The notes under the pieces were generated by a model. The model did no database searches. It saw nothing but the letters and a program-made list of their open reading frames with translations, and was not told the origin of the DNA. Shown here one piece after another: positions 46,521 to 54,250 of a stretch of DNA of 54,250 nt. The position numbers were made by a program, and so were the translations under genes. The DNA comes from Bacillota bacterium (GTDB lineage Bacteria; Bacillota; Limnochordia; Limnochordales; ZCTH02-B6). The DNA lies in the NCBI GenBank assembly GCA_017656145.1, contig JACDOI010000013.1, positions 1 through 54,250 on the forward strand, in the 5' to 3' direction. Position 1 is the stretch's first letter. Every line of letters begins with the position of its first letter.

Positions 46521-48717
46521 CGCCCGGGCCTTGCCGCTCCCGGTCGATCTCCACCACATACACCCGCTCGAAGCGCAAGGGCAGCGGGGCGCCGGGATCG
46601 ATGGGCGCTTCGACGAACCGCCACCCCGTCCAATCCAGTCCCCCGACCGCGGTGAAGTTGAGCACCCGGCGGCGGCCCTCGCCGTCCAAGTAATGGCCCC
46701 TCAGCCAATGGCCGCCGCCGTCGCCGTACACCCACACGCCGATCGCCCGGGGCCGGCCGGGAATGGGGATCGGCGTCGCCGCTTGCGCGTACGCGGCGGC
46801 CGTGCCGCCGCCCTGTCGCAAGTCGTAGGCGAGGCGGGCCGCGCGGCGGCCGGTGCGGACCGGCTCCCCGGGCTCCGTCAGGGTGAGCTCCGCATAGGCC
46901 CGGACTGTGCTGGCGATCCATTGGCCCGGGGTTTCGAAGTCCGACAACAGTTCCGGCGCCCGATCGACGCTGATGCGGACCGTTGCGGCTGCACGGCCCA
47001 GCCGGGCTTCCACGGCCGCTTCGCCCGGTCCGACGGCTCTCACCCGGCCCCCGGCATCGACCTGTACCGCTGAGCCCGACGCCGACCAGCTCAGCTGGCC
47101 GGGATCGACCCACACCGCTTGGCCCGACGGGGTGTACGCGCGGGCTTGCAGCTCCAGCACTTCTCCGGTGGTCAAGTAGGCGACGTCGGGAACGACGACA
47201 ATGTTCCCCACGCGGTCGATGTCTACCACTTCGATGTGCCCGTAGCCCCGCACTTCTCCAACAGCGGCTTCGATGCGAACAGGCCCCAGCCTTTGGGCCA
47301 ACAGCCAGCCGCCCGGTTCCATCGACGCGGCGTCGCTGTCCGCCGACCACGCGACGGCATCCGGAGGCACCGGCGCGGGACCGTAGTGGGCGTCCTGGCC
47401 CAGGGCGCGGACGGGCATGCGGCTGCCGGCCAGGGCCAGGGCCGTCGCCGGGGCGACGTGAAGCCGGGCGAGCTCCCCGGCCGGAGCGGTGCTCAGGACG
47501 ACAAGGGCGCTAGCGACCGCCCGGGGCGGGCCGTCGGAGGGCCGGTTGACCACTTGTGGGTCGGTTTCTCCTACCGGCCGGACGACCATCGTCGTCGATC
47601 CGCCTCCGTCCAGGTTCAGCGCGTCTTCGGCGCCAAGCTCCAAAAGGAGCGCCTGCAGCTCCCAAAGGGTCATCCCGTCCGCACCCCCTTCGGGAGGGCC
47701 GTCGACGGCCACAAGCAGCACTTCCCGGCCGCGGACGGCCACCGCGGTGCGGGCGTGCCGCTCGCGGACGAGCGGATCGTCCGGATCCAACGGCACCGGC
47801 CGGCCGCCGGCCACAAGCACCGGTCGCCCGCCTACGGCGTCGGTCACCTCATCAAAGGGGGGAGCCAGGCCGACTTCGAGAAATACCGCACCGCCGGTCG
47901 GAAGCTGTTCGAGAAACTCTTCCGCGAATCCCCGGGCGGCCAGCACCGCGCCATCCCCGGGTACCGGCACCGACACCGGGGATGTTGGGCTGCCCTGGTA
48001 CAGCGCGAATACCCGGGCCGAGTGGACAACCCCGGTCTGCAGCGGCCCGGTCATGCCCCGCACGACGACGGCCGTTCCTTCGAGGGGCGGTGTGACGGGT
48101 CCGAACCGGGGGGTGTAGACGACGAGGCCAAGACCGCTGATCGGGCGGTTGACTGAGACAATGGGCCAGGACGAGGTCTCGCTCCCTTCCGGACGGGATG
48201 TTTCCGCCCAGACCCGTCCTTCCAGGGCAGGCACCCCGATGATGGGCTGGCTGCCCGGGCCGATGCCCAACGCGGGATAACCGGCGGGACCCGTTATCAT
48301 CTCACCGTTTTGGAGGTGCAGTCCCAAGGGAAGCCCCCTGGGGGAGGGGAGGAAGAAATCGCCGTTGACGGCAGCCACCACCGCCCGGCCGGGACCGTGA
48401 ACCGCCAGCGCCTGAGCAAGCACGGGTTCAAGTCCCAGCGCGAGCCCGCGGCCTTTAAAGACCGCGAGGCGGGCGTAGGGATCGGCCGTATTCACCCGAA
48501 CGATGTGTACCGGCTGGGACGAGCGCCCCGCTGTACCGCTGCCATCGAGCTGCAATAGCTGGTAGGACGTGCCGGGCCCGATGGGATCGCCTGCGGCAGG
48601 GGGCCGCCCGGGGACGGATCCCGCACCGGCGGGCCCGGACGCAAGCAGCCACAGGAGCAGGCCAGCCAACGGCAGGCGCGTCAAAAGGCCGAGAGACGGT
48701 CTGGTCCGGCCATCCAC
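46474..48717 (-). CDS. secreted phosphodiester glycosidase (NAGPA) family protein with Ig-like and jelly-roll domains
   Basis: This is a 747-residue exported protein. The frame opens at 48834, but GTG 48717 follows GGAAGGAGCGG and starts a compact signal peptide (to about residue 33), so it is preferred. The catalytic NAGPA domain (about 50-420) shows VNGDFF, RHARTAVAVRGREVLLVAVD, a GGADGMTLWELQALLLELGA helix and NLDGGGSTTMVV (Asp370). Such proteins cleave sugar phosphodiesters or act on exopolysaccharide. A bacterial Ig-like (BIG2) segment (about 520-620) and a C-terminal jelly-roll, carbohydrate-binding-like module (about 630-747, YGDGGGHWLRGHYLDGEG) follow. These suggest a cell-wall or polysaccharide target. 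Its 3' end overlaps the dppC-type gene convergently by 47 bp. Confidence 0.85.
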   Translation of the reverse strand: MDGRTRPSLGLLTRLPLAGLLLWLLASGPAGAGSVPGRPPAAGDPIGPGTSYQLLQLDGSGTAGRSSQPVHIVRVNTADPYARLAVFKGRGLALGLEPVLAQALAVHGPGRAVVAAVNGDFFLPSPRGLPLGLHLQNGEMITGPAGYPALGIGPGSQPIIGVPALEGRVWAETSRPEGSETSSWPIVSVNRPISGLGLVVYTPRFGPVTPPLEGTAVVVRGMTGPLQTGVVHSARVFALYQGSPTSPVSVPVPGDGAVLAARGFAEEFLEQLPTGGAVFLEVGLAPPFDEVTDAVGGRPVLVAGGRPVPLDPDDPLVRERHARTAVAVRGREVLLVAVDGPPEGGADGMTLWELQALLLELGAEDALNLDGGGSTTMVVRPVGETDPQVVNRPSDGPPRAVASALVVLSTAPAGELARLHVAPATALALAGSRMPVRALGQDAHYGPAPVPPDAVAWSADSDAASMEPGGWLLAQRLGPVRIEAAVGEVRGYGHIEVVDIDRVGNIVVVPDVAYLTTGEVLELQARAYTPSGQAVWVDPGQLSWSASGSAVQVDAGGRVRAVGPGEAAVEARLGRAAATVRISVDRAPELLSDFETPGQWIASTVRAYAELTLTEPGEPVRTGRRAARLAYDLRQGGGTAAAYAQAATPIPIPGRPRAIGVWVYGDGGGHWLRGHYLDGEGRRRVLNFTAVGGLDWTGWRFVEAPIDPGAPLPLRFERVYVVEIDRERQGPGVIYLDGLTALYGPEG

Positions 48718-48874
48718 GGCACACCGCTCCTTCCTTTGGGAGCCTTTTGGGAGATTCTTCGATTCGTCTTGAATGGTGATTCGGCCGTTTCCGGACGAAA
48801 TCCTAGGTGGCCCGCAGGCCGGCCCGCCAGACAAGTCATGCAGAAAGTTTAGCCCTAGCGAACCATAGGTTTAT

Positions 48875-48904
48875 TTGCTAATTTTCAACCCAAAGTGTTA
48901 TAAT
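48875..48904 (+). promoter_or_regulatory. sigma-A-type promoter of the signalling operon
   Basis: TTGCTA (48875-48880) and TATAAT (48899-48904) are separated by 18 bp in an AT-rich patch within GC-rich DNA. The transcript would start near 48911, about 23 bp before the chosen start codon. Confidence 0.7.
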
Positions 48905-48933
48905 TGGTGATGACCACGGCGGGAGGGGGCGCC

Positions 48934-51234
48934 ATGGGCGGGAAACTGAGCAGTCCAGTATCGGTTGCGGCGATGGATCGGGCTCTTGCCCAGTTTCTGC
49001 TGCAATCCCGCGGGCGGACCCGTGCCGGAACGCGCCCGATGGATGTTCTCCGGCAAATTTGCCAGTGGGCCGTGCCGGCCGCGGCCGACCGGTGCGCGGT
49101 GATGGCCGGGGCAGGAGGGCAGCCCCGGGCCAAAGTTGTCCTAGCCCGTGCGCACCCGGCCGGATTGCGCATCGCCGTCGGCTCTGCCCAAGCCGCGGCG
49201 ATGGACCGCTGGCTTTTGCGGGCCGCGGAGGCGGTCATCGTCATCGGGCGGCCGGTCCTCTGGCCCGAAGAAAGGCCGGTGGCAAGGAAGATCTATGGGT
49301 GCCCGGCGCGGGGCGACGGCGCACAGGCCCCGCCTGAGGACGGTTTGTGGCCCGCGCCGGGAGACGGGGACCCGCCCGTCTCCTGCATAGCCGTACCGCT
49401 GCTTTGGTCCCGGCGGCCCCAAGGCGCCATTGTCCTCGCGTCCGACCGTCACCGCTACGGGCCCGACGATGTGGCGTTCCTCGAGGTTGTCGCCGCGCAT
49501 GCGGCGTTGCTCCTCGGAAATGTTCGGCTGGCCGCCGCCCGGGCCGGCCGCCGGTCCCATGTGGAGGTCGCCAAGATCAAAGCGATGGCCGCCGCGGCCG
49601 CGTCCATCAACCGCCAACTGTCCGTCGAAGGCACGGTCCGCAAGTTGACCGAACATGCCCGGGCCGTCATCGGGGCCAGCCGGGCCGCCGCGGTCTTGTT
49701 TGACGCGGGCGATTCGCCCGTCCAGGCCGTGAGCGTTTCCAGCGTTCCGGAAAAGGAAGAGGGCCGCGGGTCTTGCGACATGGATGGGCTCGAACACCTG
49801 ATTCAGGCCGGGGTGAGGATCGCGGGATCCTTGTCCCGCCCTTGCGCCCTCACCCGGCGTGAGATGCGTCGCCACCGGGCATGGAGCGCGGAGGCCGCGC
49901 GGCAGCCCGGCCGCGTGCCGCTGGATGGCTGGCTGGCCGTGCCCATGATGGGGCGAAACGGCCGCCGTCTCGGCTTGCTCCAGCTTTGGGGCAAAGAGAG
50001 GGGCGAGTTTGACGGCGCGGACGAGGCTATCGCCCTCGATTTGGCCCAGCTGGGCGCGGTCGCGGTGGAAAACGCGCTCTTGTACCAGCAAGTGCGCGTT
50101 GCCAAGCAGCGGCTCAAGGAGCAATTGGAGTTCACTACCGCCATCACCCGCACCATCGGCGAGGGGCTGTACGCGGTGGACTGCGAGGGACGGCTCACGT
50201 TCATGAATCCGGCGGCCGAGCGCAAGCTCGGTTGGACCGCAGCCGACGTGCTGGGGCAGTCGCCCCACCAGGTGTTTCATTACCGGCGTGCCGACGGTAC
50301 GTCCCATCCCGTCGACGAATGTCGGCTGCTCGGGGTGCTCCGCACAGGAGAACCGTACCGCACCGACGAGGACGTCTACATCCGCAAGGACGGCACCGTG
50401 TTTCCCATCAGCGCCACGGCGACCCCCATCATCCAGCACGGCCGGGTGACCGGTGCGGTCGTTGCCTTCCGGGACATCAGCCGCCTCAAGGAGACCCAAC
50501 GGCAACTCGAGGAATTGACCGCGTCGCTGGAGCGACGGGTCCAGGACCGAACCGCCGCGCTCGTGGAAGCCAACCAGGAGCTGGAGGCGTTTGCCTATTC
50601 GGTTTCCCACGATTTGCGGGCGCCCTTGCGGACCATCAACGGGTTCAGCCAGGCGTTGCTGGAAGATTACGGAAGCCGGCTCGATGATACCGGGCGCGAT
50701 TACCTGGCCCGGGTACAGGCGGCGACCAAGCGGATGTCGGAACTCATCGACTCCATGCTCTATTTGTCACGGGTCACCCGGGTCGAACTCGTGCGCCAGG
50801 ATGTGAACTTGAGCCAGCTGGCCCGGGAAATCGCCCGGGAACTGCAAGAGCGGGATCCCCGACGGCGGATAGAGTTCTGCATTGAGGACGGCTTAACGGT
50901 CCGGGGCGACCGGCGCCTCTTGCGGGTTGTGCTGGAGAATCTCTTGGAAAACGCCTGGAAGTTCAGCGGCACTCGCGCCGAGACCGTCATCGAATTCGGT
51001 CGAACTTGGCAGGACGAGCGGCCGGTGTATTTCGTCCGGGACAACGGCGTCGGGTTCGACATGCGTTACGCCGATAAGTTGTTCGGCGTGTTCCAGCGGC
51101 TGCACGGGGCCGGAGAGTTCGAAGGCAACGGCATTGGGCTGGCGACGGTGCAGCGGATCATCCGCCGCCACGGAGGGGAGGTGTGGGGAGTAGGGGAGGA
51201 AGGGCGCGGGGCGACGTTCTTTTTCACCGTCTGA
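48934..51234 (+). CDS. soluble sensor histidine kinase, GAF-GAF-PAS (phytochrome-like type)
   Basis: This is a 766-residue cytoplasmic kinase. The open frame extends to 48904, inside the -10 promoter element, so ATG 48934, preceded by GGGAGGGGG, is the better start. Two GAF-like domains (about 20-195 and 215-390) are followed by a PAS domain (about 395-525; GEGLYAVDCEGRLTFMNPAA and the W-G turn), then a HisKA domain with AYSVSHDLRAPLRTINGFSQ (His559) and an HATPase (LLENLLENAWKFS, RDNGVGFD, GNGIGLATV). The kinase core matches the Cph1/bacteriophytochrome group, whose partner is an Rcp1-like receiver, encoded next. No PHY domain or clear chromophore-binding cysteine is seen, so light sensing is doubtful; a small ligand is more likely. 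Confidence 0.88.
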   Translation: MGGKLSSPVSVAAMDRALAQFLLQSRGRTRAGTRPMDVLRQICQWAVPAAADRCAVMAGAGGQPRAKVVLARAHPAGLRIAVGSAQAAAMDRWLLRAAEAVIVIGRPVLWPEERPVARKIYGCPARGDGAQAPPEDGLWPAPGDGDPPVSCIAVPLLWSRRPQGAIVLASDRHRYGPDDVAFLEVVAAHAALLLGNVRLAAARAGRRSHVEVAKIKAMAAAAASINRQLSVEGTVRKLTEHARAVIGASRAAAVLFDAGDSPVQAVSVSSVPEKEEGRGSCDMDGLEHLIQAGVRIAGSLSRPCALTRREMRRHRAWSAEAARQPGRVPLDGWLAVPMMGRNGRRLGLLQLWGKERGEFDGADEAIALDLAQLGAVAVENALLYQQVRVAKQRLKEQLEFTTAITRTIGEGLYAVDCEGRLTFMNPAAERKLGWTAADVLGQSPHQVFHYRRADGTSHPVDECRLLGVLRTGEPYRTDEDVYIRKDGTVFPISATATPIIQHGRVTGAVVAFRDISRLKETQRQLEELTASLERRVQDRTAALVEANQELEAFAYSVSHDLRAPLRTINGFSQALLEDYGSRLDDTGRDYLARVQAATKRMSELIDSMLYLSRVTRVELVRQDVNLSQLAREIARELQERDPRRRIEFCIEDGLTVRGDRRLLRVVLENLLENAWKFSGTRAETVIEFGRTWQDERPVYFVRDNGVGFDMRYADKLFGVFQRLHGAGEFEGNGIGLATVQRIIRRHGGEVWGVGEEGRGATFFFTV

Positions 51235-51339
51235 TTTCCGGCTCAAGGGGTACGACTCCAAGAAGGCCTTGAACCGTCAGGGGATTGCCTCAAGAACGTA
51301 TCGCCGCAACAACGTATCGCCGCAAGAAGGGGAGAGCGC

Positions 51340-51789
51340 ATGAACAAAAAGGTCATTCTCCTAGTCGAGGACAACCCCGATCACGAGTTGCTCACCATCC
51401 GCGCTTTGCGCCAGCACGGCCTCGCGGGCGACATCGTCGTCGCCCGGGACGGGGTGGAGGCTTTGGAATATTTGTTCGGCGACGGCGCGCGGAACGGGGA
51501 AGCGGGCCACGGGCTGCCCCACGTGATTTTGCTGGATTTGAAATTGCCGCGGATCGACGGGCTTGAAGTTCTGCACCAGGTGCGCTCCCATCGGAGGACC
51601 CGGCGGTTGCCGGTCGTTGTGCTGACCTCGTCCGACGATGAGAAGGACATGGCGGATTCGTACGACCGGGGAGCCAACAGCTACATCCGCAAGCCGGTGG
51701 ATTTTCGCGAGTTCAGCCGGATCACGCGCCAGCTCGGCGAGTATTGGCTGAACTTGAATCAAGCGCCGCCGATGGTGGGAGGGATGTAG
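51340..51789 (+). CDS. single-domain response regulator, Rcp1-like
   Basis: This is a 149-residue receiver-only protein. VILLVEDNPDHELLTIRAL, the phospho-acceptor in VILLDLKLPRIDG (Asp66), VVLTSSDDEKDM and SYIRKPVDF (Lys118) match the Rcp1 family, which has a longer beta4-alpha4 region and pairs with Cph1-like kinases. It would take phosphate from the upstream kinase; lacking an output domain, it probably passes it on or acts by protein contact. GGGGAGAG lies just upstream of the ATG. The gene ends exactly one base before the next start. Confidence 0.9.
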   Translation: MNKKVILLVEDNPDHELLTIRALRQHGLAGDIVVARDGVEALEYLFGDGARNGEAGHGLPHVILLDLKLPRIDGLEVLHQVRSHRRTRRLPVVVLTSSDDEKDMADSYDRGANSYIRKPVDFREFSRITRQLGEYWLNLNQAPPMVGGM

Positions 51790-53352
51790 GTGATGAAGAG
51801 CCTGCGGGTGCTGGTCGTCGAGGACAGCGAGGACGATCTTCATCTCATCCGGCGCGAGCTGGTGAAGGGGGGCTACGATCCCGTTGTCCGGCGCGTCGAC
51901 TCGGCTTCGGCGCTGCGCAAGGCGCTAGAGGACGACGCGTGGGACGTCATCGTCTGCGACTACGCCATGCCGCGGTTCAGCGCCCGGGGCGCACTCCAAA
52001 TTTTGAAGGAAGTCGGCTTGGACATCCCCTTCATCGTCGTGTCCGGGCAGATCGGAGAGGACACGGCCGTGGCCATGATGCGGGCCGGCGCCCACGATTA
52101 TCTGATGAAAGACAATTTGACGCGTCTTGTGCCCGCGATCGATCGGGAACTGCGGGAGGCTGCCATCCGCCGCGAGCGGCGGCGGGCGGAGGAGGAGCTT
52201 AGGGCCGCCAACCTCGCGAAAGATCGGTTTCTGGCCATGCTCTCCCACGAACTGCGCAATCCCTTGGCGGCCATCACCACCGCGATTGACGCTCTGGCGA
52301 TGCGGGCCCCGGCGGAACCCGGCTACCGCGGCGCTCTGGACGTGTTGCGGCGCGGGGTCGACATGCAGGTCCGGCTCGTCAACGACTTGTTGGACTTGTC
52401 CCGGATTTCCGTGGGAAAGCTGGCTGTCAAATTGGAACCGCTGCAGCTCGGTCCTGTGGTGGCCGCGGCGGTGGAGGAATTTCGCCCGCTGGCAGAGCGG
52501 CAAGGGATTTCGCTGACCATGGGCCCGCCGGCGCGGGCCTGGGTCGACGGCGACGGCCACCGCCTCCGCCAGGTCATCGGCAACTTGCTGGACAATGCGA
52601 TCAAGTTCACCCCCCAGGGTGGGCGAGTCGAGGTGACCATGGACGCGTCGGGCGGCCGGGTCCGGGTCAGCATCACGGATACGGGCGTCGGGATGTCGGA
52701 GGCGGAGCGGGGAAGGGTGTTCGACATGTTCCGCCAGGGGAGCGGCGCGGCCGGAGACCGGCAAGGGCTCGGCATCGGGCTGGCGCTGGTGAAGGGGCTT
52801 GTGGAACTGCACGGCGGCCGAGTGTGGGCGGAAAGCGAGGGCCCGGGCCGCGGCGCTTGCTTCACCATCGAGATGAGCACCCGCCAACCTCCCGTTGAGA
52901 CGATGCCGTCCGGCAACGACCCGGTGACGGATCGGCTGGAAGGCTTGCAGATCGTCATCATCGAGGACAACATCGACCTGCTCCGCGTATTGGGCGAAGT
53001 GCTTCGGCTGGAGGGCTGTGAGGTCCACGCGTTCGCCAGCGCCGAAGATGCCTTGGCCTCGATGGGCCAACAGCCGCCGCCGGACGCGATCTTATGCGAT
53101 CTGAGCCTCCCTGGTATCGATGGGCGGGAGTTCCTCCGGCGGGCCCGGGGGATGCCCGGAATGGCCGATGTGCCCGTTCTGGCCCTGACCGGGTACGGCG
53201 AAGCGGCCGACGTCCGCGCGTCGCGGGCGGCCGGGTTTTACGCTCACCTGATCAAGCCCGTCCCCATTGCCGAGCTGCGGGCAACGCTTGTGGAGGCTGT
53301 CCGCCATGCCCGGGACGGGCGGGCGGGACCCATAGGTCAAAGGGTGAGCTGA
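51790..53352 (+). CDS. hybrid histidine kinase, REC-HisKA-HATPase-REC
   Basis: This is a 520-residue soluble hybrid kinase. The N-terminal receiver has LRVLVVEDSEDDLHLI and Asp57 (VIVCDYAMPRFSA). HisKA carries FLAMLSHELRNPLAAITTAI (His153). HATPase motifs are NLLDNAIKFTP, DTGVGMSE and GLGIGLALV. A C-terminal receiver has IVIIEDNIDLLRV, Asp437 (ILCDLSLPGIDG) and LIKPVP. It is immediately adjacent to the Rcp1-like gene (GTG 51790 or ATG 51793), so the three genes form one operon and probably one phosphorelay: sensor kinase, receiver, hybrid. No DNA-binding output lies in the operon, so the final target is elsewhere. Confidence 0.9.
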   Translation: MMKSLRVLVVEDSEDDLHLIRRELVKGGYDPVVRRVDSASALRKALEDDAWDVIVCDYAMPRFSARGALQILKEVGLDIPFIVVSGQIGEDTAVAMMRAGAHDYLMKDNLTRLVPAIDRELREAAIRRERRRAEEELRAANLAKDRFLAMLSHELRNPLAAITTAIDALAMRAPAEPGYRGALDVLRRGVDMQVRLVNDLLDLSRISVGKLAVKLEPLQLGPVVAAAVEEFRPLAERQGISLTMGPPARAWVDGDGHRLRQVIGNLLDNAIKFTPQGGRVEVTMDASGGRVRVSITDTGVGMSEAERGRVFDMFRQGSGAAGDRQGLGIGLALVKGLVELHGGRVWAESEGPGRGACFTIEMSTRQPPVETMPSGNDPVTDRLEGLQIVIIEDNIDLLRVLGEVLRLEGCEVHAFASAEDALASMGQQPPPDAILCDLSLPGIDGREFLRRARGMPGMADVPVLALTGYGEAADVRASRAAGFYAHLIKPVPIAELRATLVEAVRHARDGRAGPIGQRVS

Positions 53353-53393
53353 GGAGGCATGGCGTTTCGCCTCCGCGGGGCGCTTCGTCCCGC
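53353..53393. terminator. paired hairpins between convergent genes
   Basis: Two adjacent hairpins fill the 46-bp convergent gap. GGAGGC (53353-53358) pairs with GCCTCC (53369-53374). GCGGGGCG (53375-53382) pairs with CGTCCCGC (53386-53393), with one G-U pair and a 3-nt loop. There is no U-run on either strand, so they may act as a bidirectional or factor-assisted terminator. Confidence 0.45.
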
Positions 53394-53398
53394 CCGTC

Positions 53399-54250
53399 TC
53401 ATTCGTAGGCCACTACGATGTCGTCGCCGTCGCGGACCGGTGTGGTGAAACCCGCTTCCTGCCCCCGCACTTTGAGGACCAATCGCCTTCCCGGCCCCGC
53501 GTCGCCGGGAAGATTCGCGTGGGGCAGGATGTGGTAGAGGGCGACGCCCGATTCCGCCCTCACCTCGATCCGGTCGCCGGGCTCGACCGGTTCGTCCGGC
53601 CTGGCGGGCGCGCCGTTTTTGCGGATGGAAGCTGCCAGCCGGACGGTGAGAGGCGCCCCGTTGAGCACGACGCGGATCTCGGTCTCGCGCGCAAGGCCCA
53701 GCTCATCCATGAGCCGGCCCACCGTCGGCGGCGGCCCGGGCCGCCATTCCCACGTTTCGTCGGTGTCGTCGGCTGAAAGGGGCTCCTCCGGGCGGGCCGG
53801 GCGGCCGTCGCGCAACAGCTCGCCCTTGAGTTGCAGCGGCACTTCCTCGCCGTTTATCCAGACGGTCCCGGCCAGAGCGCCGGACGCCTCTTCCTGTTCG
53901 GCCGCGAGGGCCGCGTGAAGCTCGGCGGCTGTGTGGGGCGGGCGGATCTCCAGCACGTCCCGGTCGCCGACGGGTTCTCCCGGCCGGGCCGGCCGCCCGT
54001 TGCGGCTGACCAAAAGCGGCATCGGCCGCCACTGGCCCGCAACCCGCATCCGGCGCGGCCCTGCGTCAAGGAACATTCCGGTTCCGGAGTCACCACCGGC
54101 TTGCGCGCGCCAGCGGGCCAGCAGGTCGGCCACCGTCAGGCGCCGGGGGTGCCCCCCCCCGGCCGGAGATAGCTCTAAGTAGGCCGGGGTTGGCCGCCCC
54201 GGGGCGAGCGGGGCAGGCGGGCCCGTGGCGTGTATGGGGGCCCCGTGCCC
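53399..54250 (-). CDS. C-terminal part of a probable FtsA/PilM-like protein (truncated by window edge)
   Basis: The minus-strand frame is open through the window edge; the in-frame GTG at 54133 is not a convincing start because upstream codons continue sensibly (AYLELSPAGGGHPRRLTV). About 283 residues are visible. It has repeated beta-grasp-like units: LLVSRNGRPARPGEPVGDRD, ELLRDGRPARPEEPLSADD and SIRKNGAPARPDEPVEPGDR, each 'NG/DGRPARPxEPLxxGD', and ends VLKVRGQEAGFTTPVRDGDD. In several Bacillota, long FtsA/PilM-like cell-division ATPases end in such a tail (NGREAGFTxPLxxGDxVEI). The ATPase core would lie beyond the window, so the identification is tentative. Confidence 0.55.
   Translation of the reverse strand, partial: GHGAPIHATGPPAPLAPGRPTPAYLELSPAGGGHPRRLTVADLLARWRAQAGGDSGTGMFLDAGPRRMRVAGQWRPMPLLVSRNGRPARPGEPVGDRDVLEIRPPHTAAELHAALAAEQEEASGALAGTVWINGEEVPLQLKGELLRDGRPARPEEPLSADDTDETWEWRPGPPPTVGRLMDELGLARETEIRVVLNGAPLTVRLAASIRKNGAPARPDEPVEPGDRIEVRAESGVALYHILPHANLPGDAGPGRRLVLKVRGQEAGFTTPVRDGDDIVVAYE

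Overview
The window looks like a high-GC member of the Bacillota with a two-membrane (diderm) envelope. A GlnR-type MerR regulator with a textbook GlnR/TnrA operator points to Bacillota. A TpsB/FhaC-type outer-membrane transporter and a periplasmic Skp/OmpH chaperone point to an outer membrane. An uncultured Limnochordia-like lineage would fit, but this is inference; no rRNA or other taxonomic marker is present.

Region 1 (1-26.9 kb) is a surface-protein locus. It holds the 3' part of a giant MBG-repeat protein, two small secreted paralogs not assignable to a named family, a 6006-residue two-partner-secretion exoprotein (TpsA), its outer-membrane transporter TpsB overlapping it by 4 bp, and a Skp-like chaperone. 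The end of TpsA is an array of about 16 near-identical 92-residue repeats with higher-order structure. An 11-bp-periodic heptamer array and a strong terminator separate the small paralogs from tpsA.

Region 2 (27-32.5 kb) holds a large LuxR-family ATPase regulator, then glnR and amtB. A perfect GlnR box overlaps the glnR promoter, so this looks like an autoregulated nitrogen-control unit; it ends in a strong terminator.

Region 3 (32.5-35.85 kb) is a lone, visibly AT-richer gene. It encodes an SF1 helicase fused to a phospholipase-D nuclease domain and topoisomerase-type zinc ribbons, resembling single-gene anti-phage systems (Mokosh type II-like). A 21-bp tandem duplication lies at its 3' end.

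Region 4 (36-42.6 kb) is a phosphate-sensing block: pepF, an OmpR-type regulator and a PhoR-like kinase in a tight operon, a second OmpR-type regulator on the other strand, tandem PHO-box-like heptamers, and a pst operon that is broken twice (pstS' joined to 'pstC, and pstA' joined to 'pstB).

Region 5 (42.8-48.7 kb) is a peptide/nickel-type ABC importer (binding protein and two permeases, no ATPases here), converging on and overlapping a secreted phosphodiester-glycosidase protein with Ig-like and jelly-roll domains.

Region 6 (48.9-54.25 kb) is a three-gene signalling operon (GAF-GAF-PAS kinase, Rcp1-like receiver, REC-kinase-REC hybrid), followed on the opposite strand by the C-terminal part of a probable FtsA/PilM-like protein that runs off the window. 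No tRNA, rRNA, CRISPR array or transposase was found.
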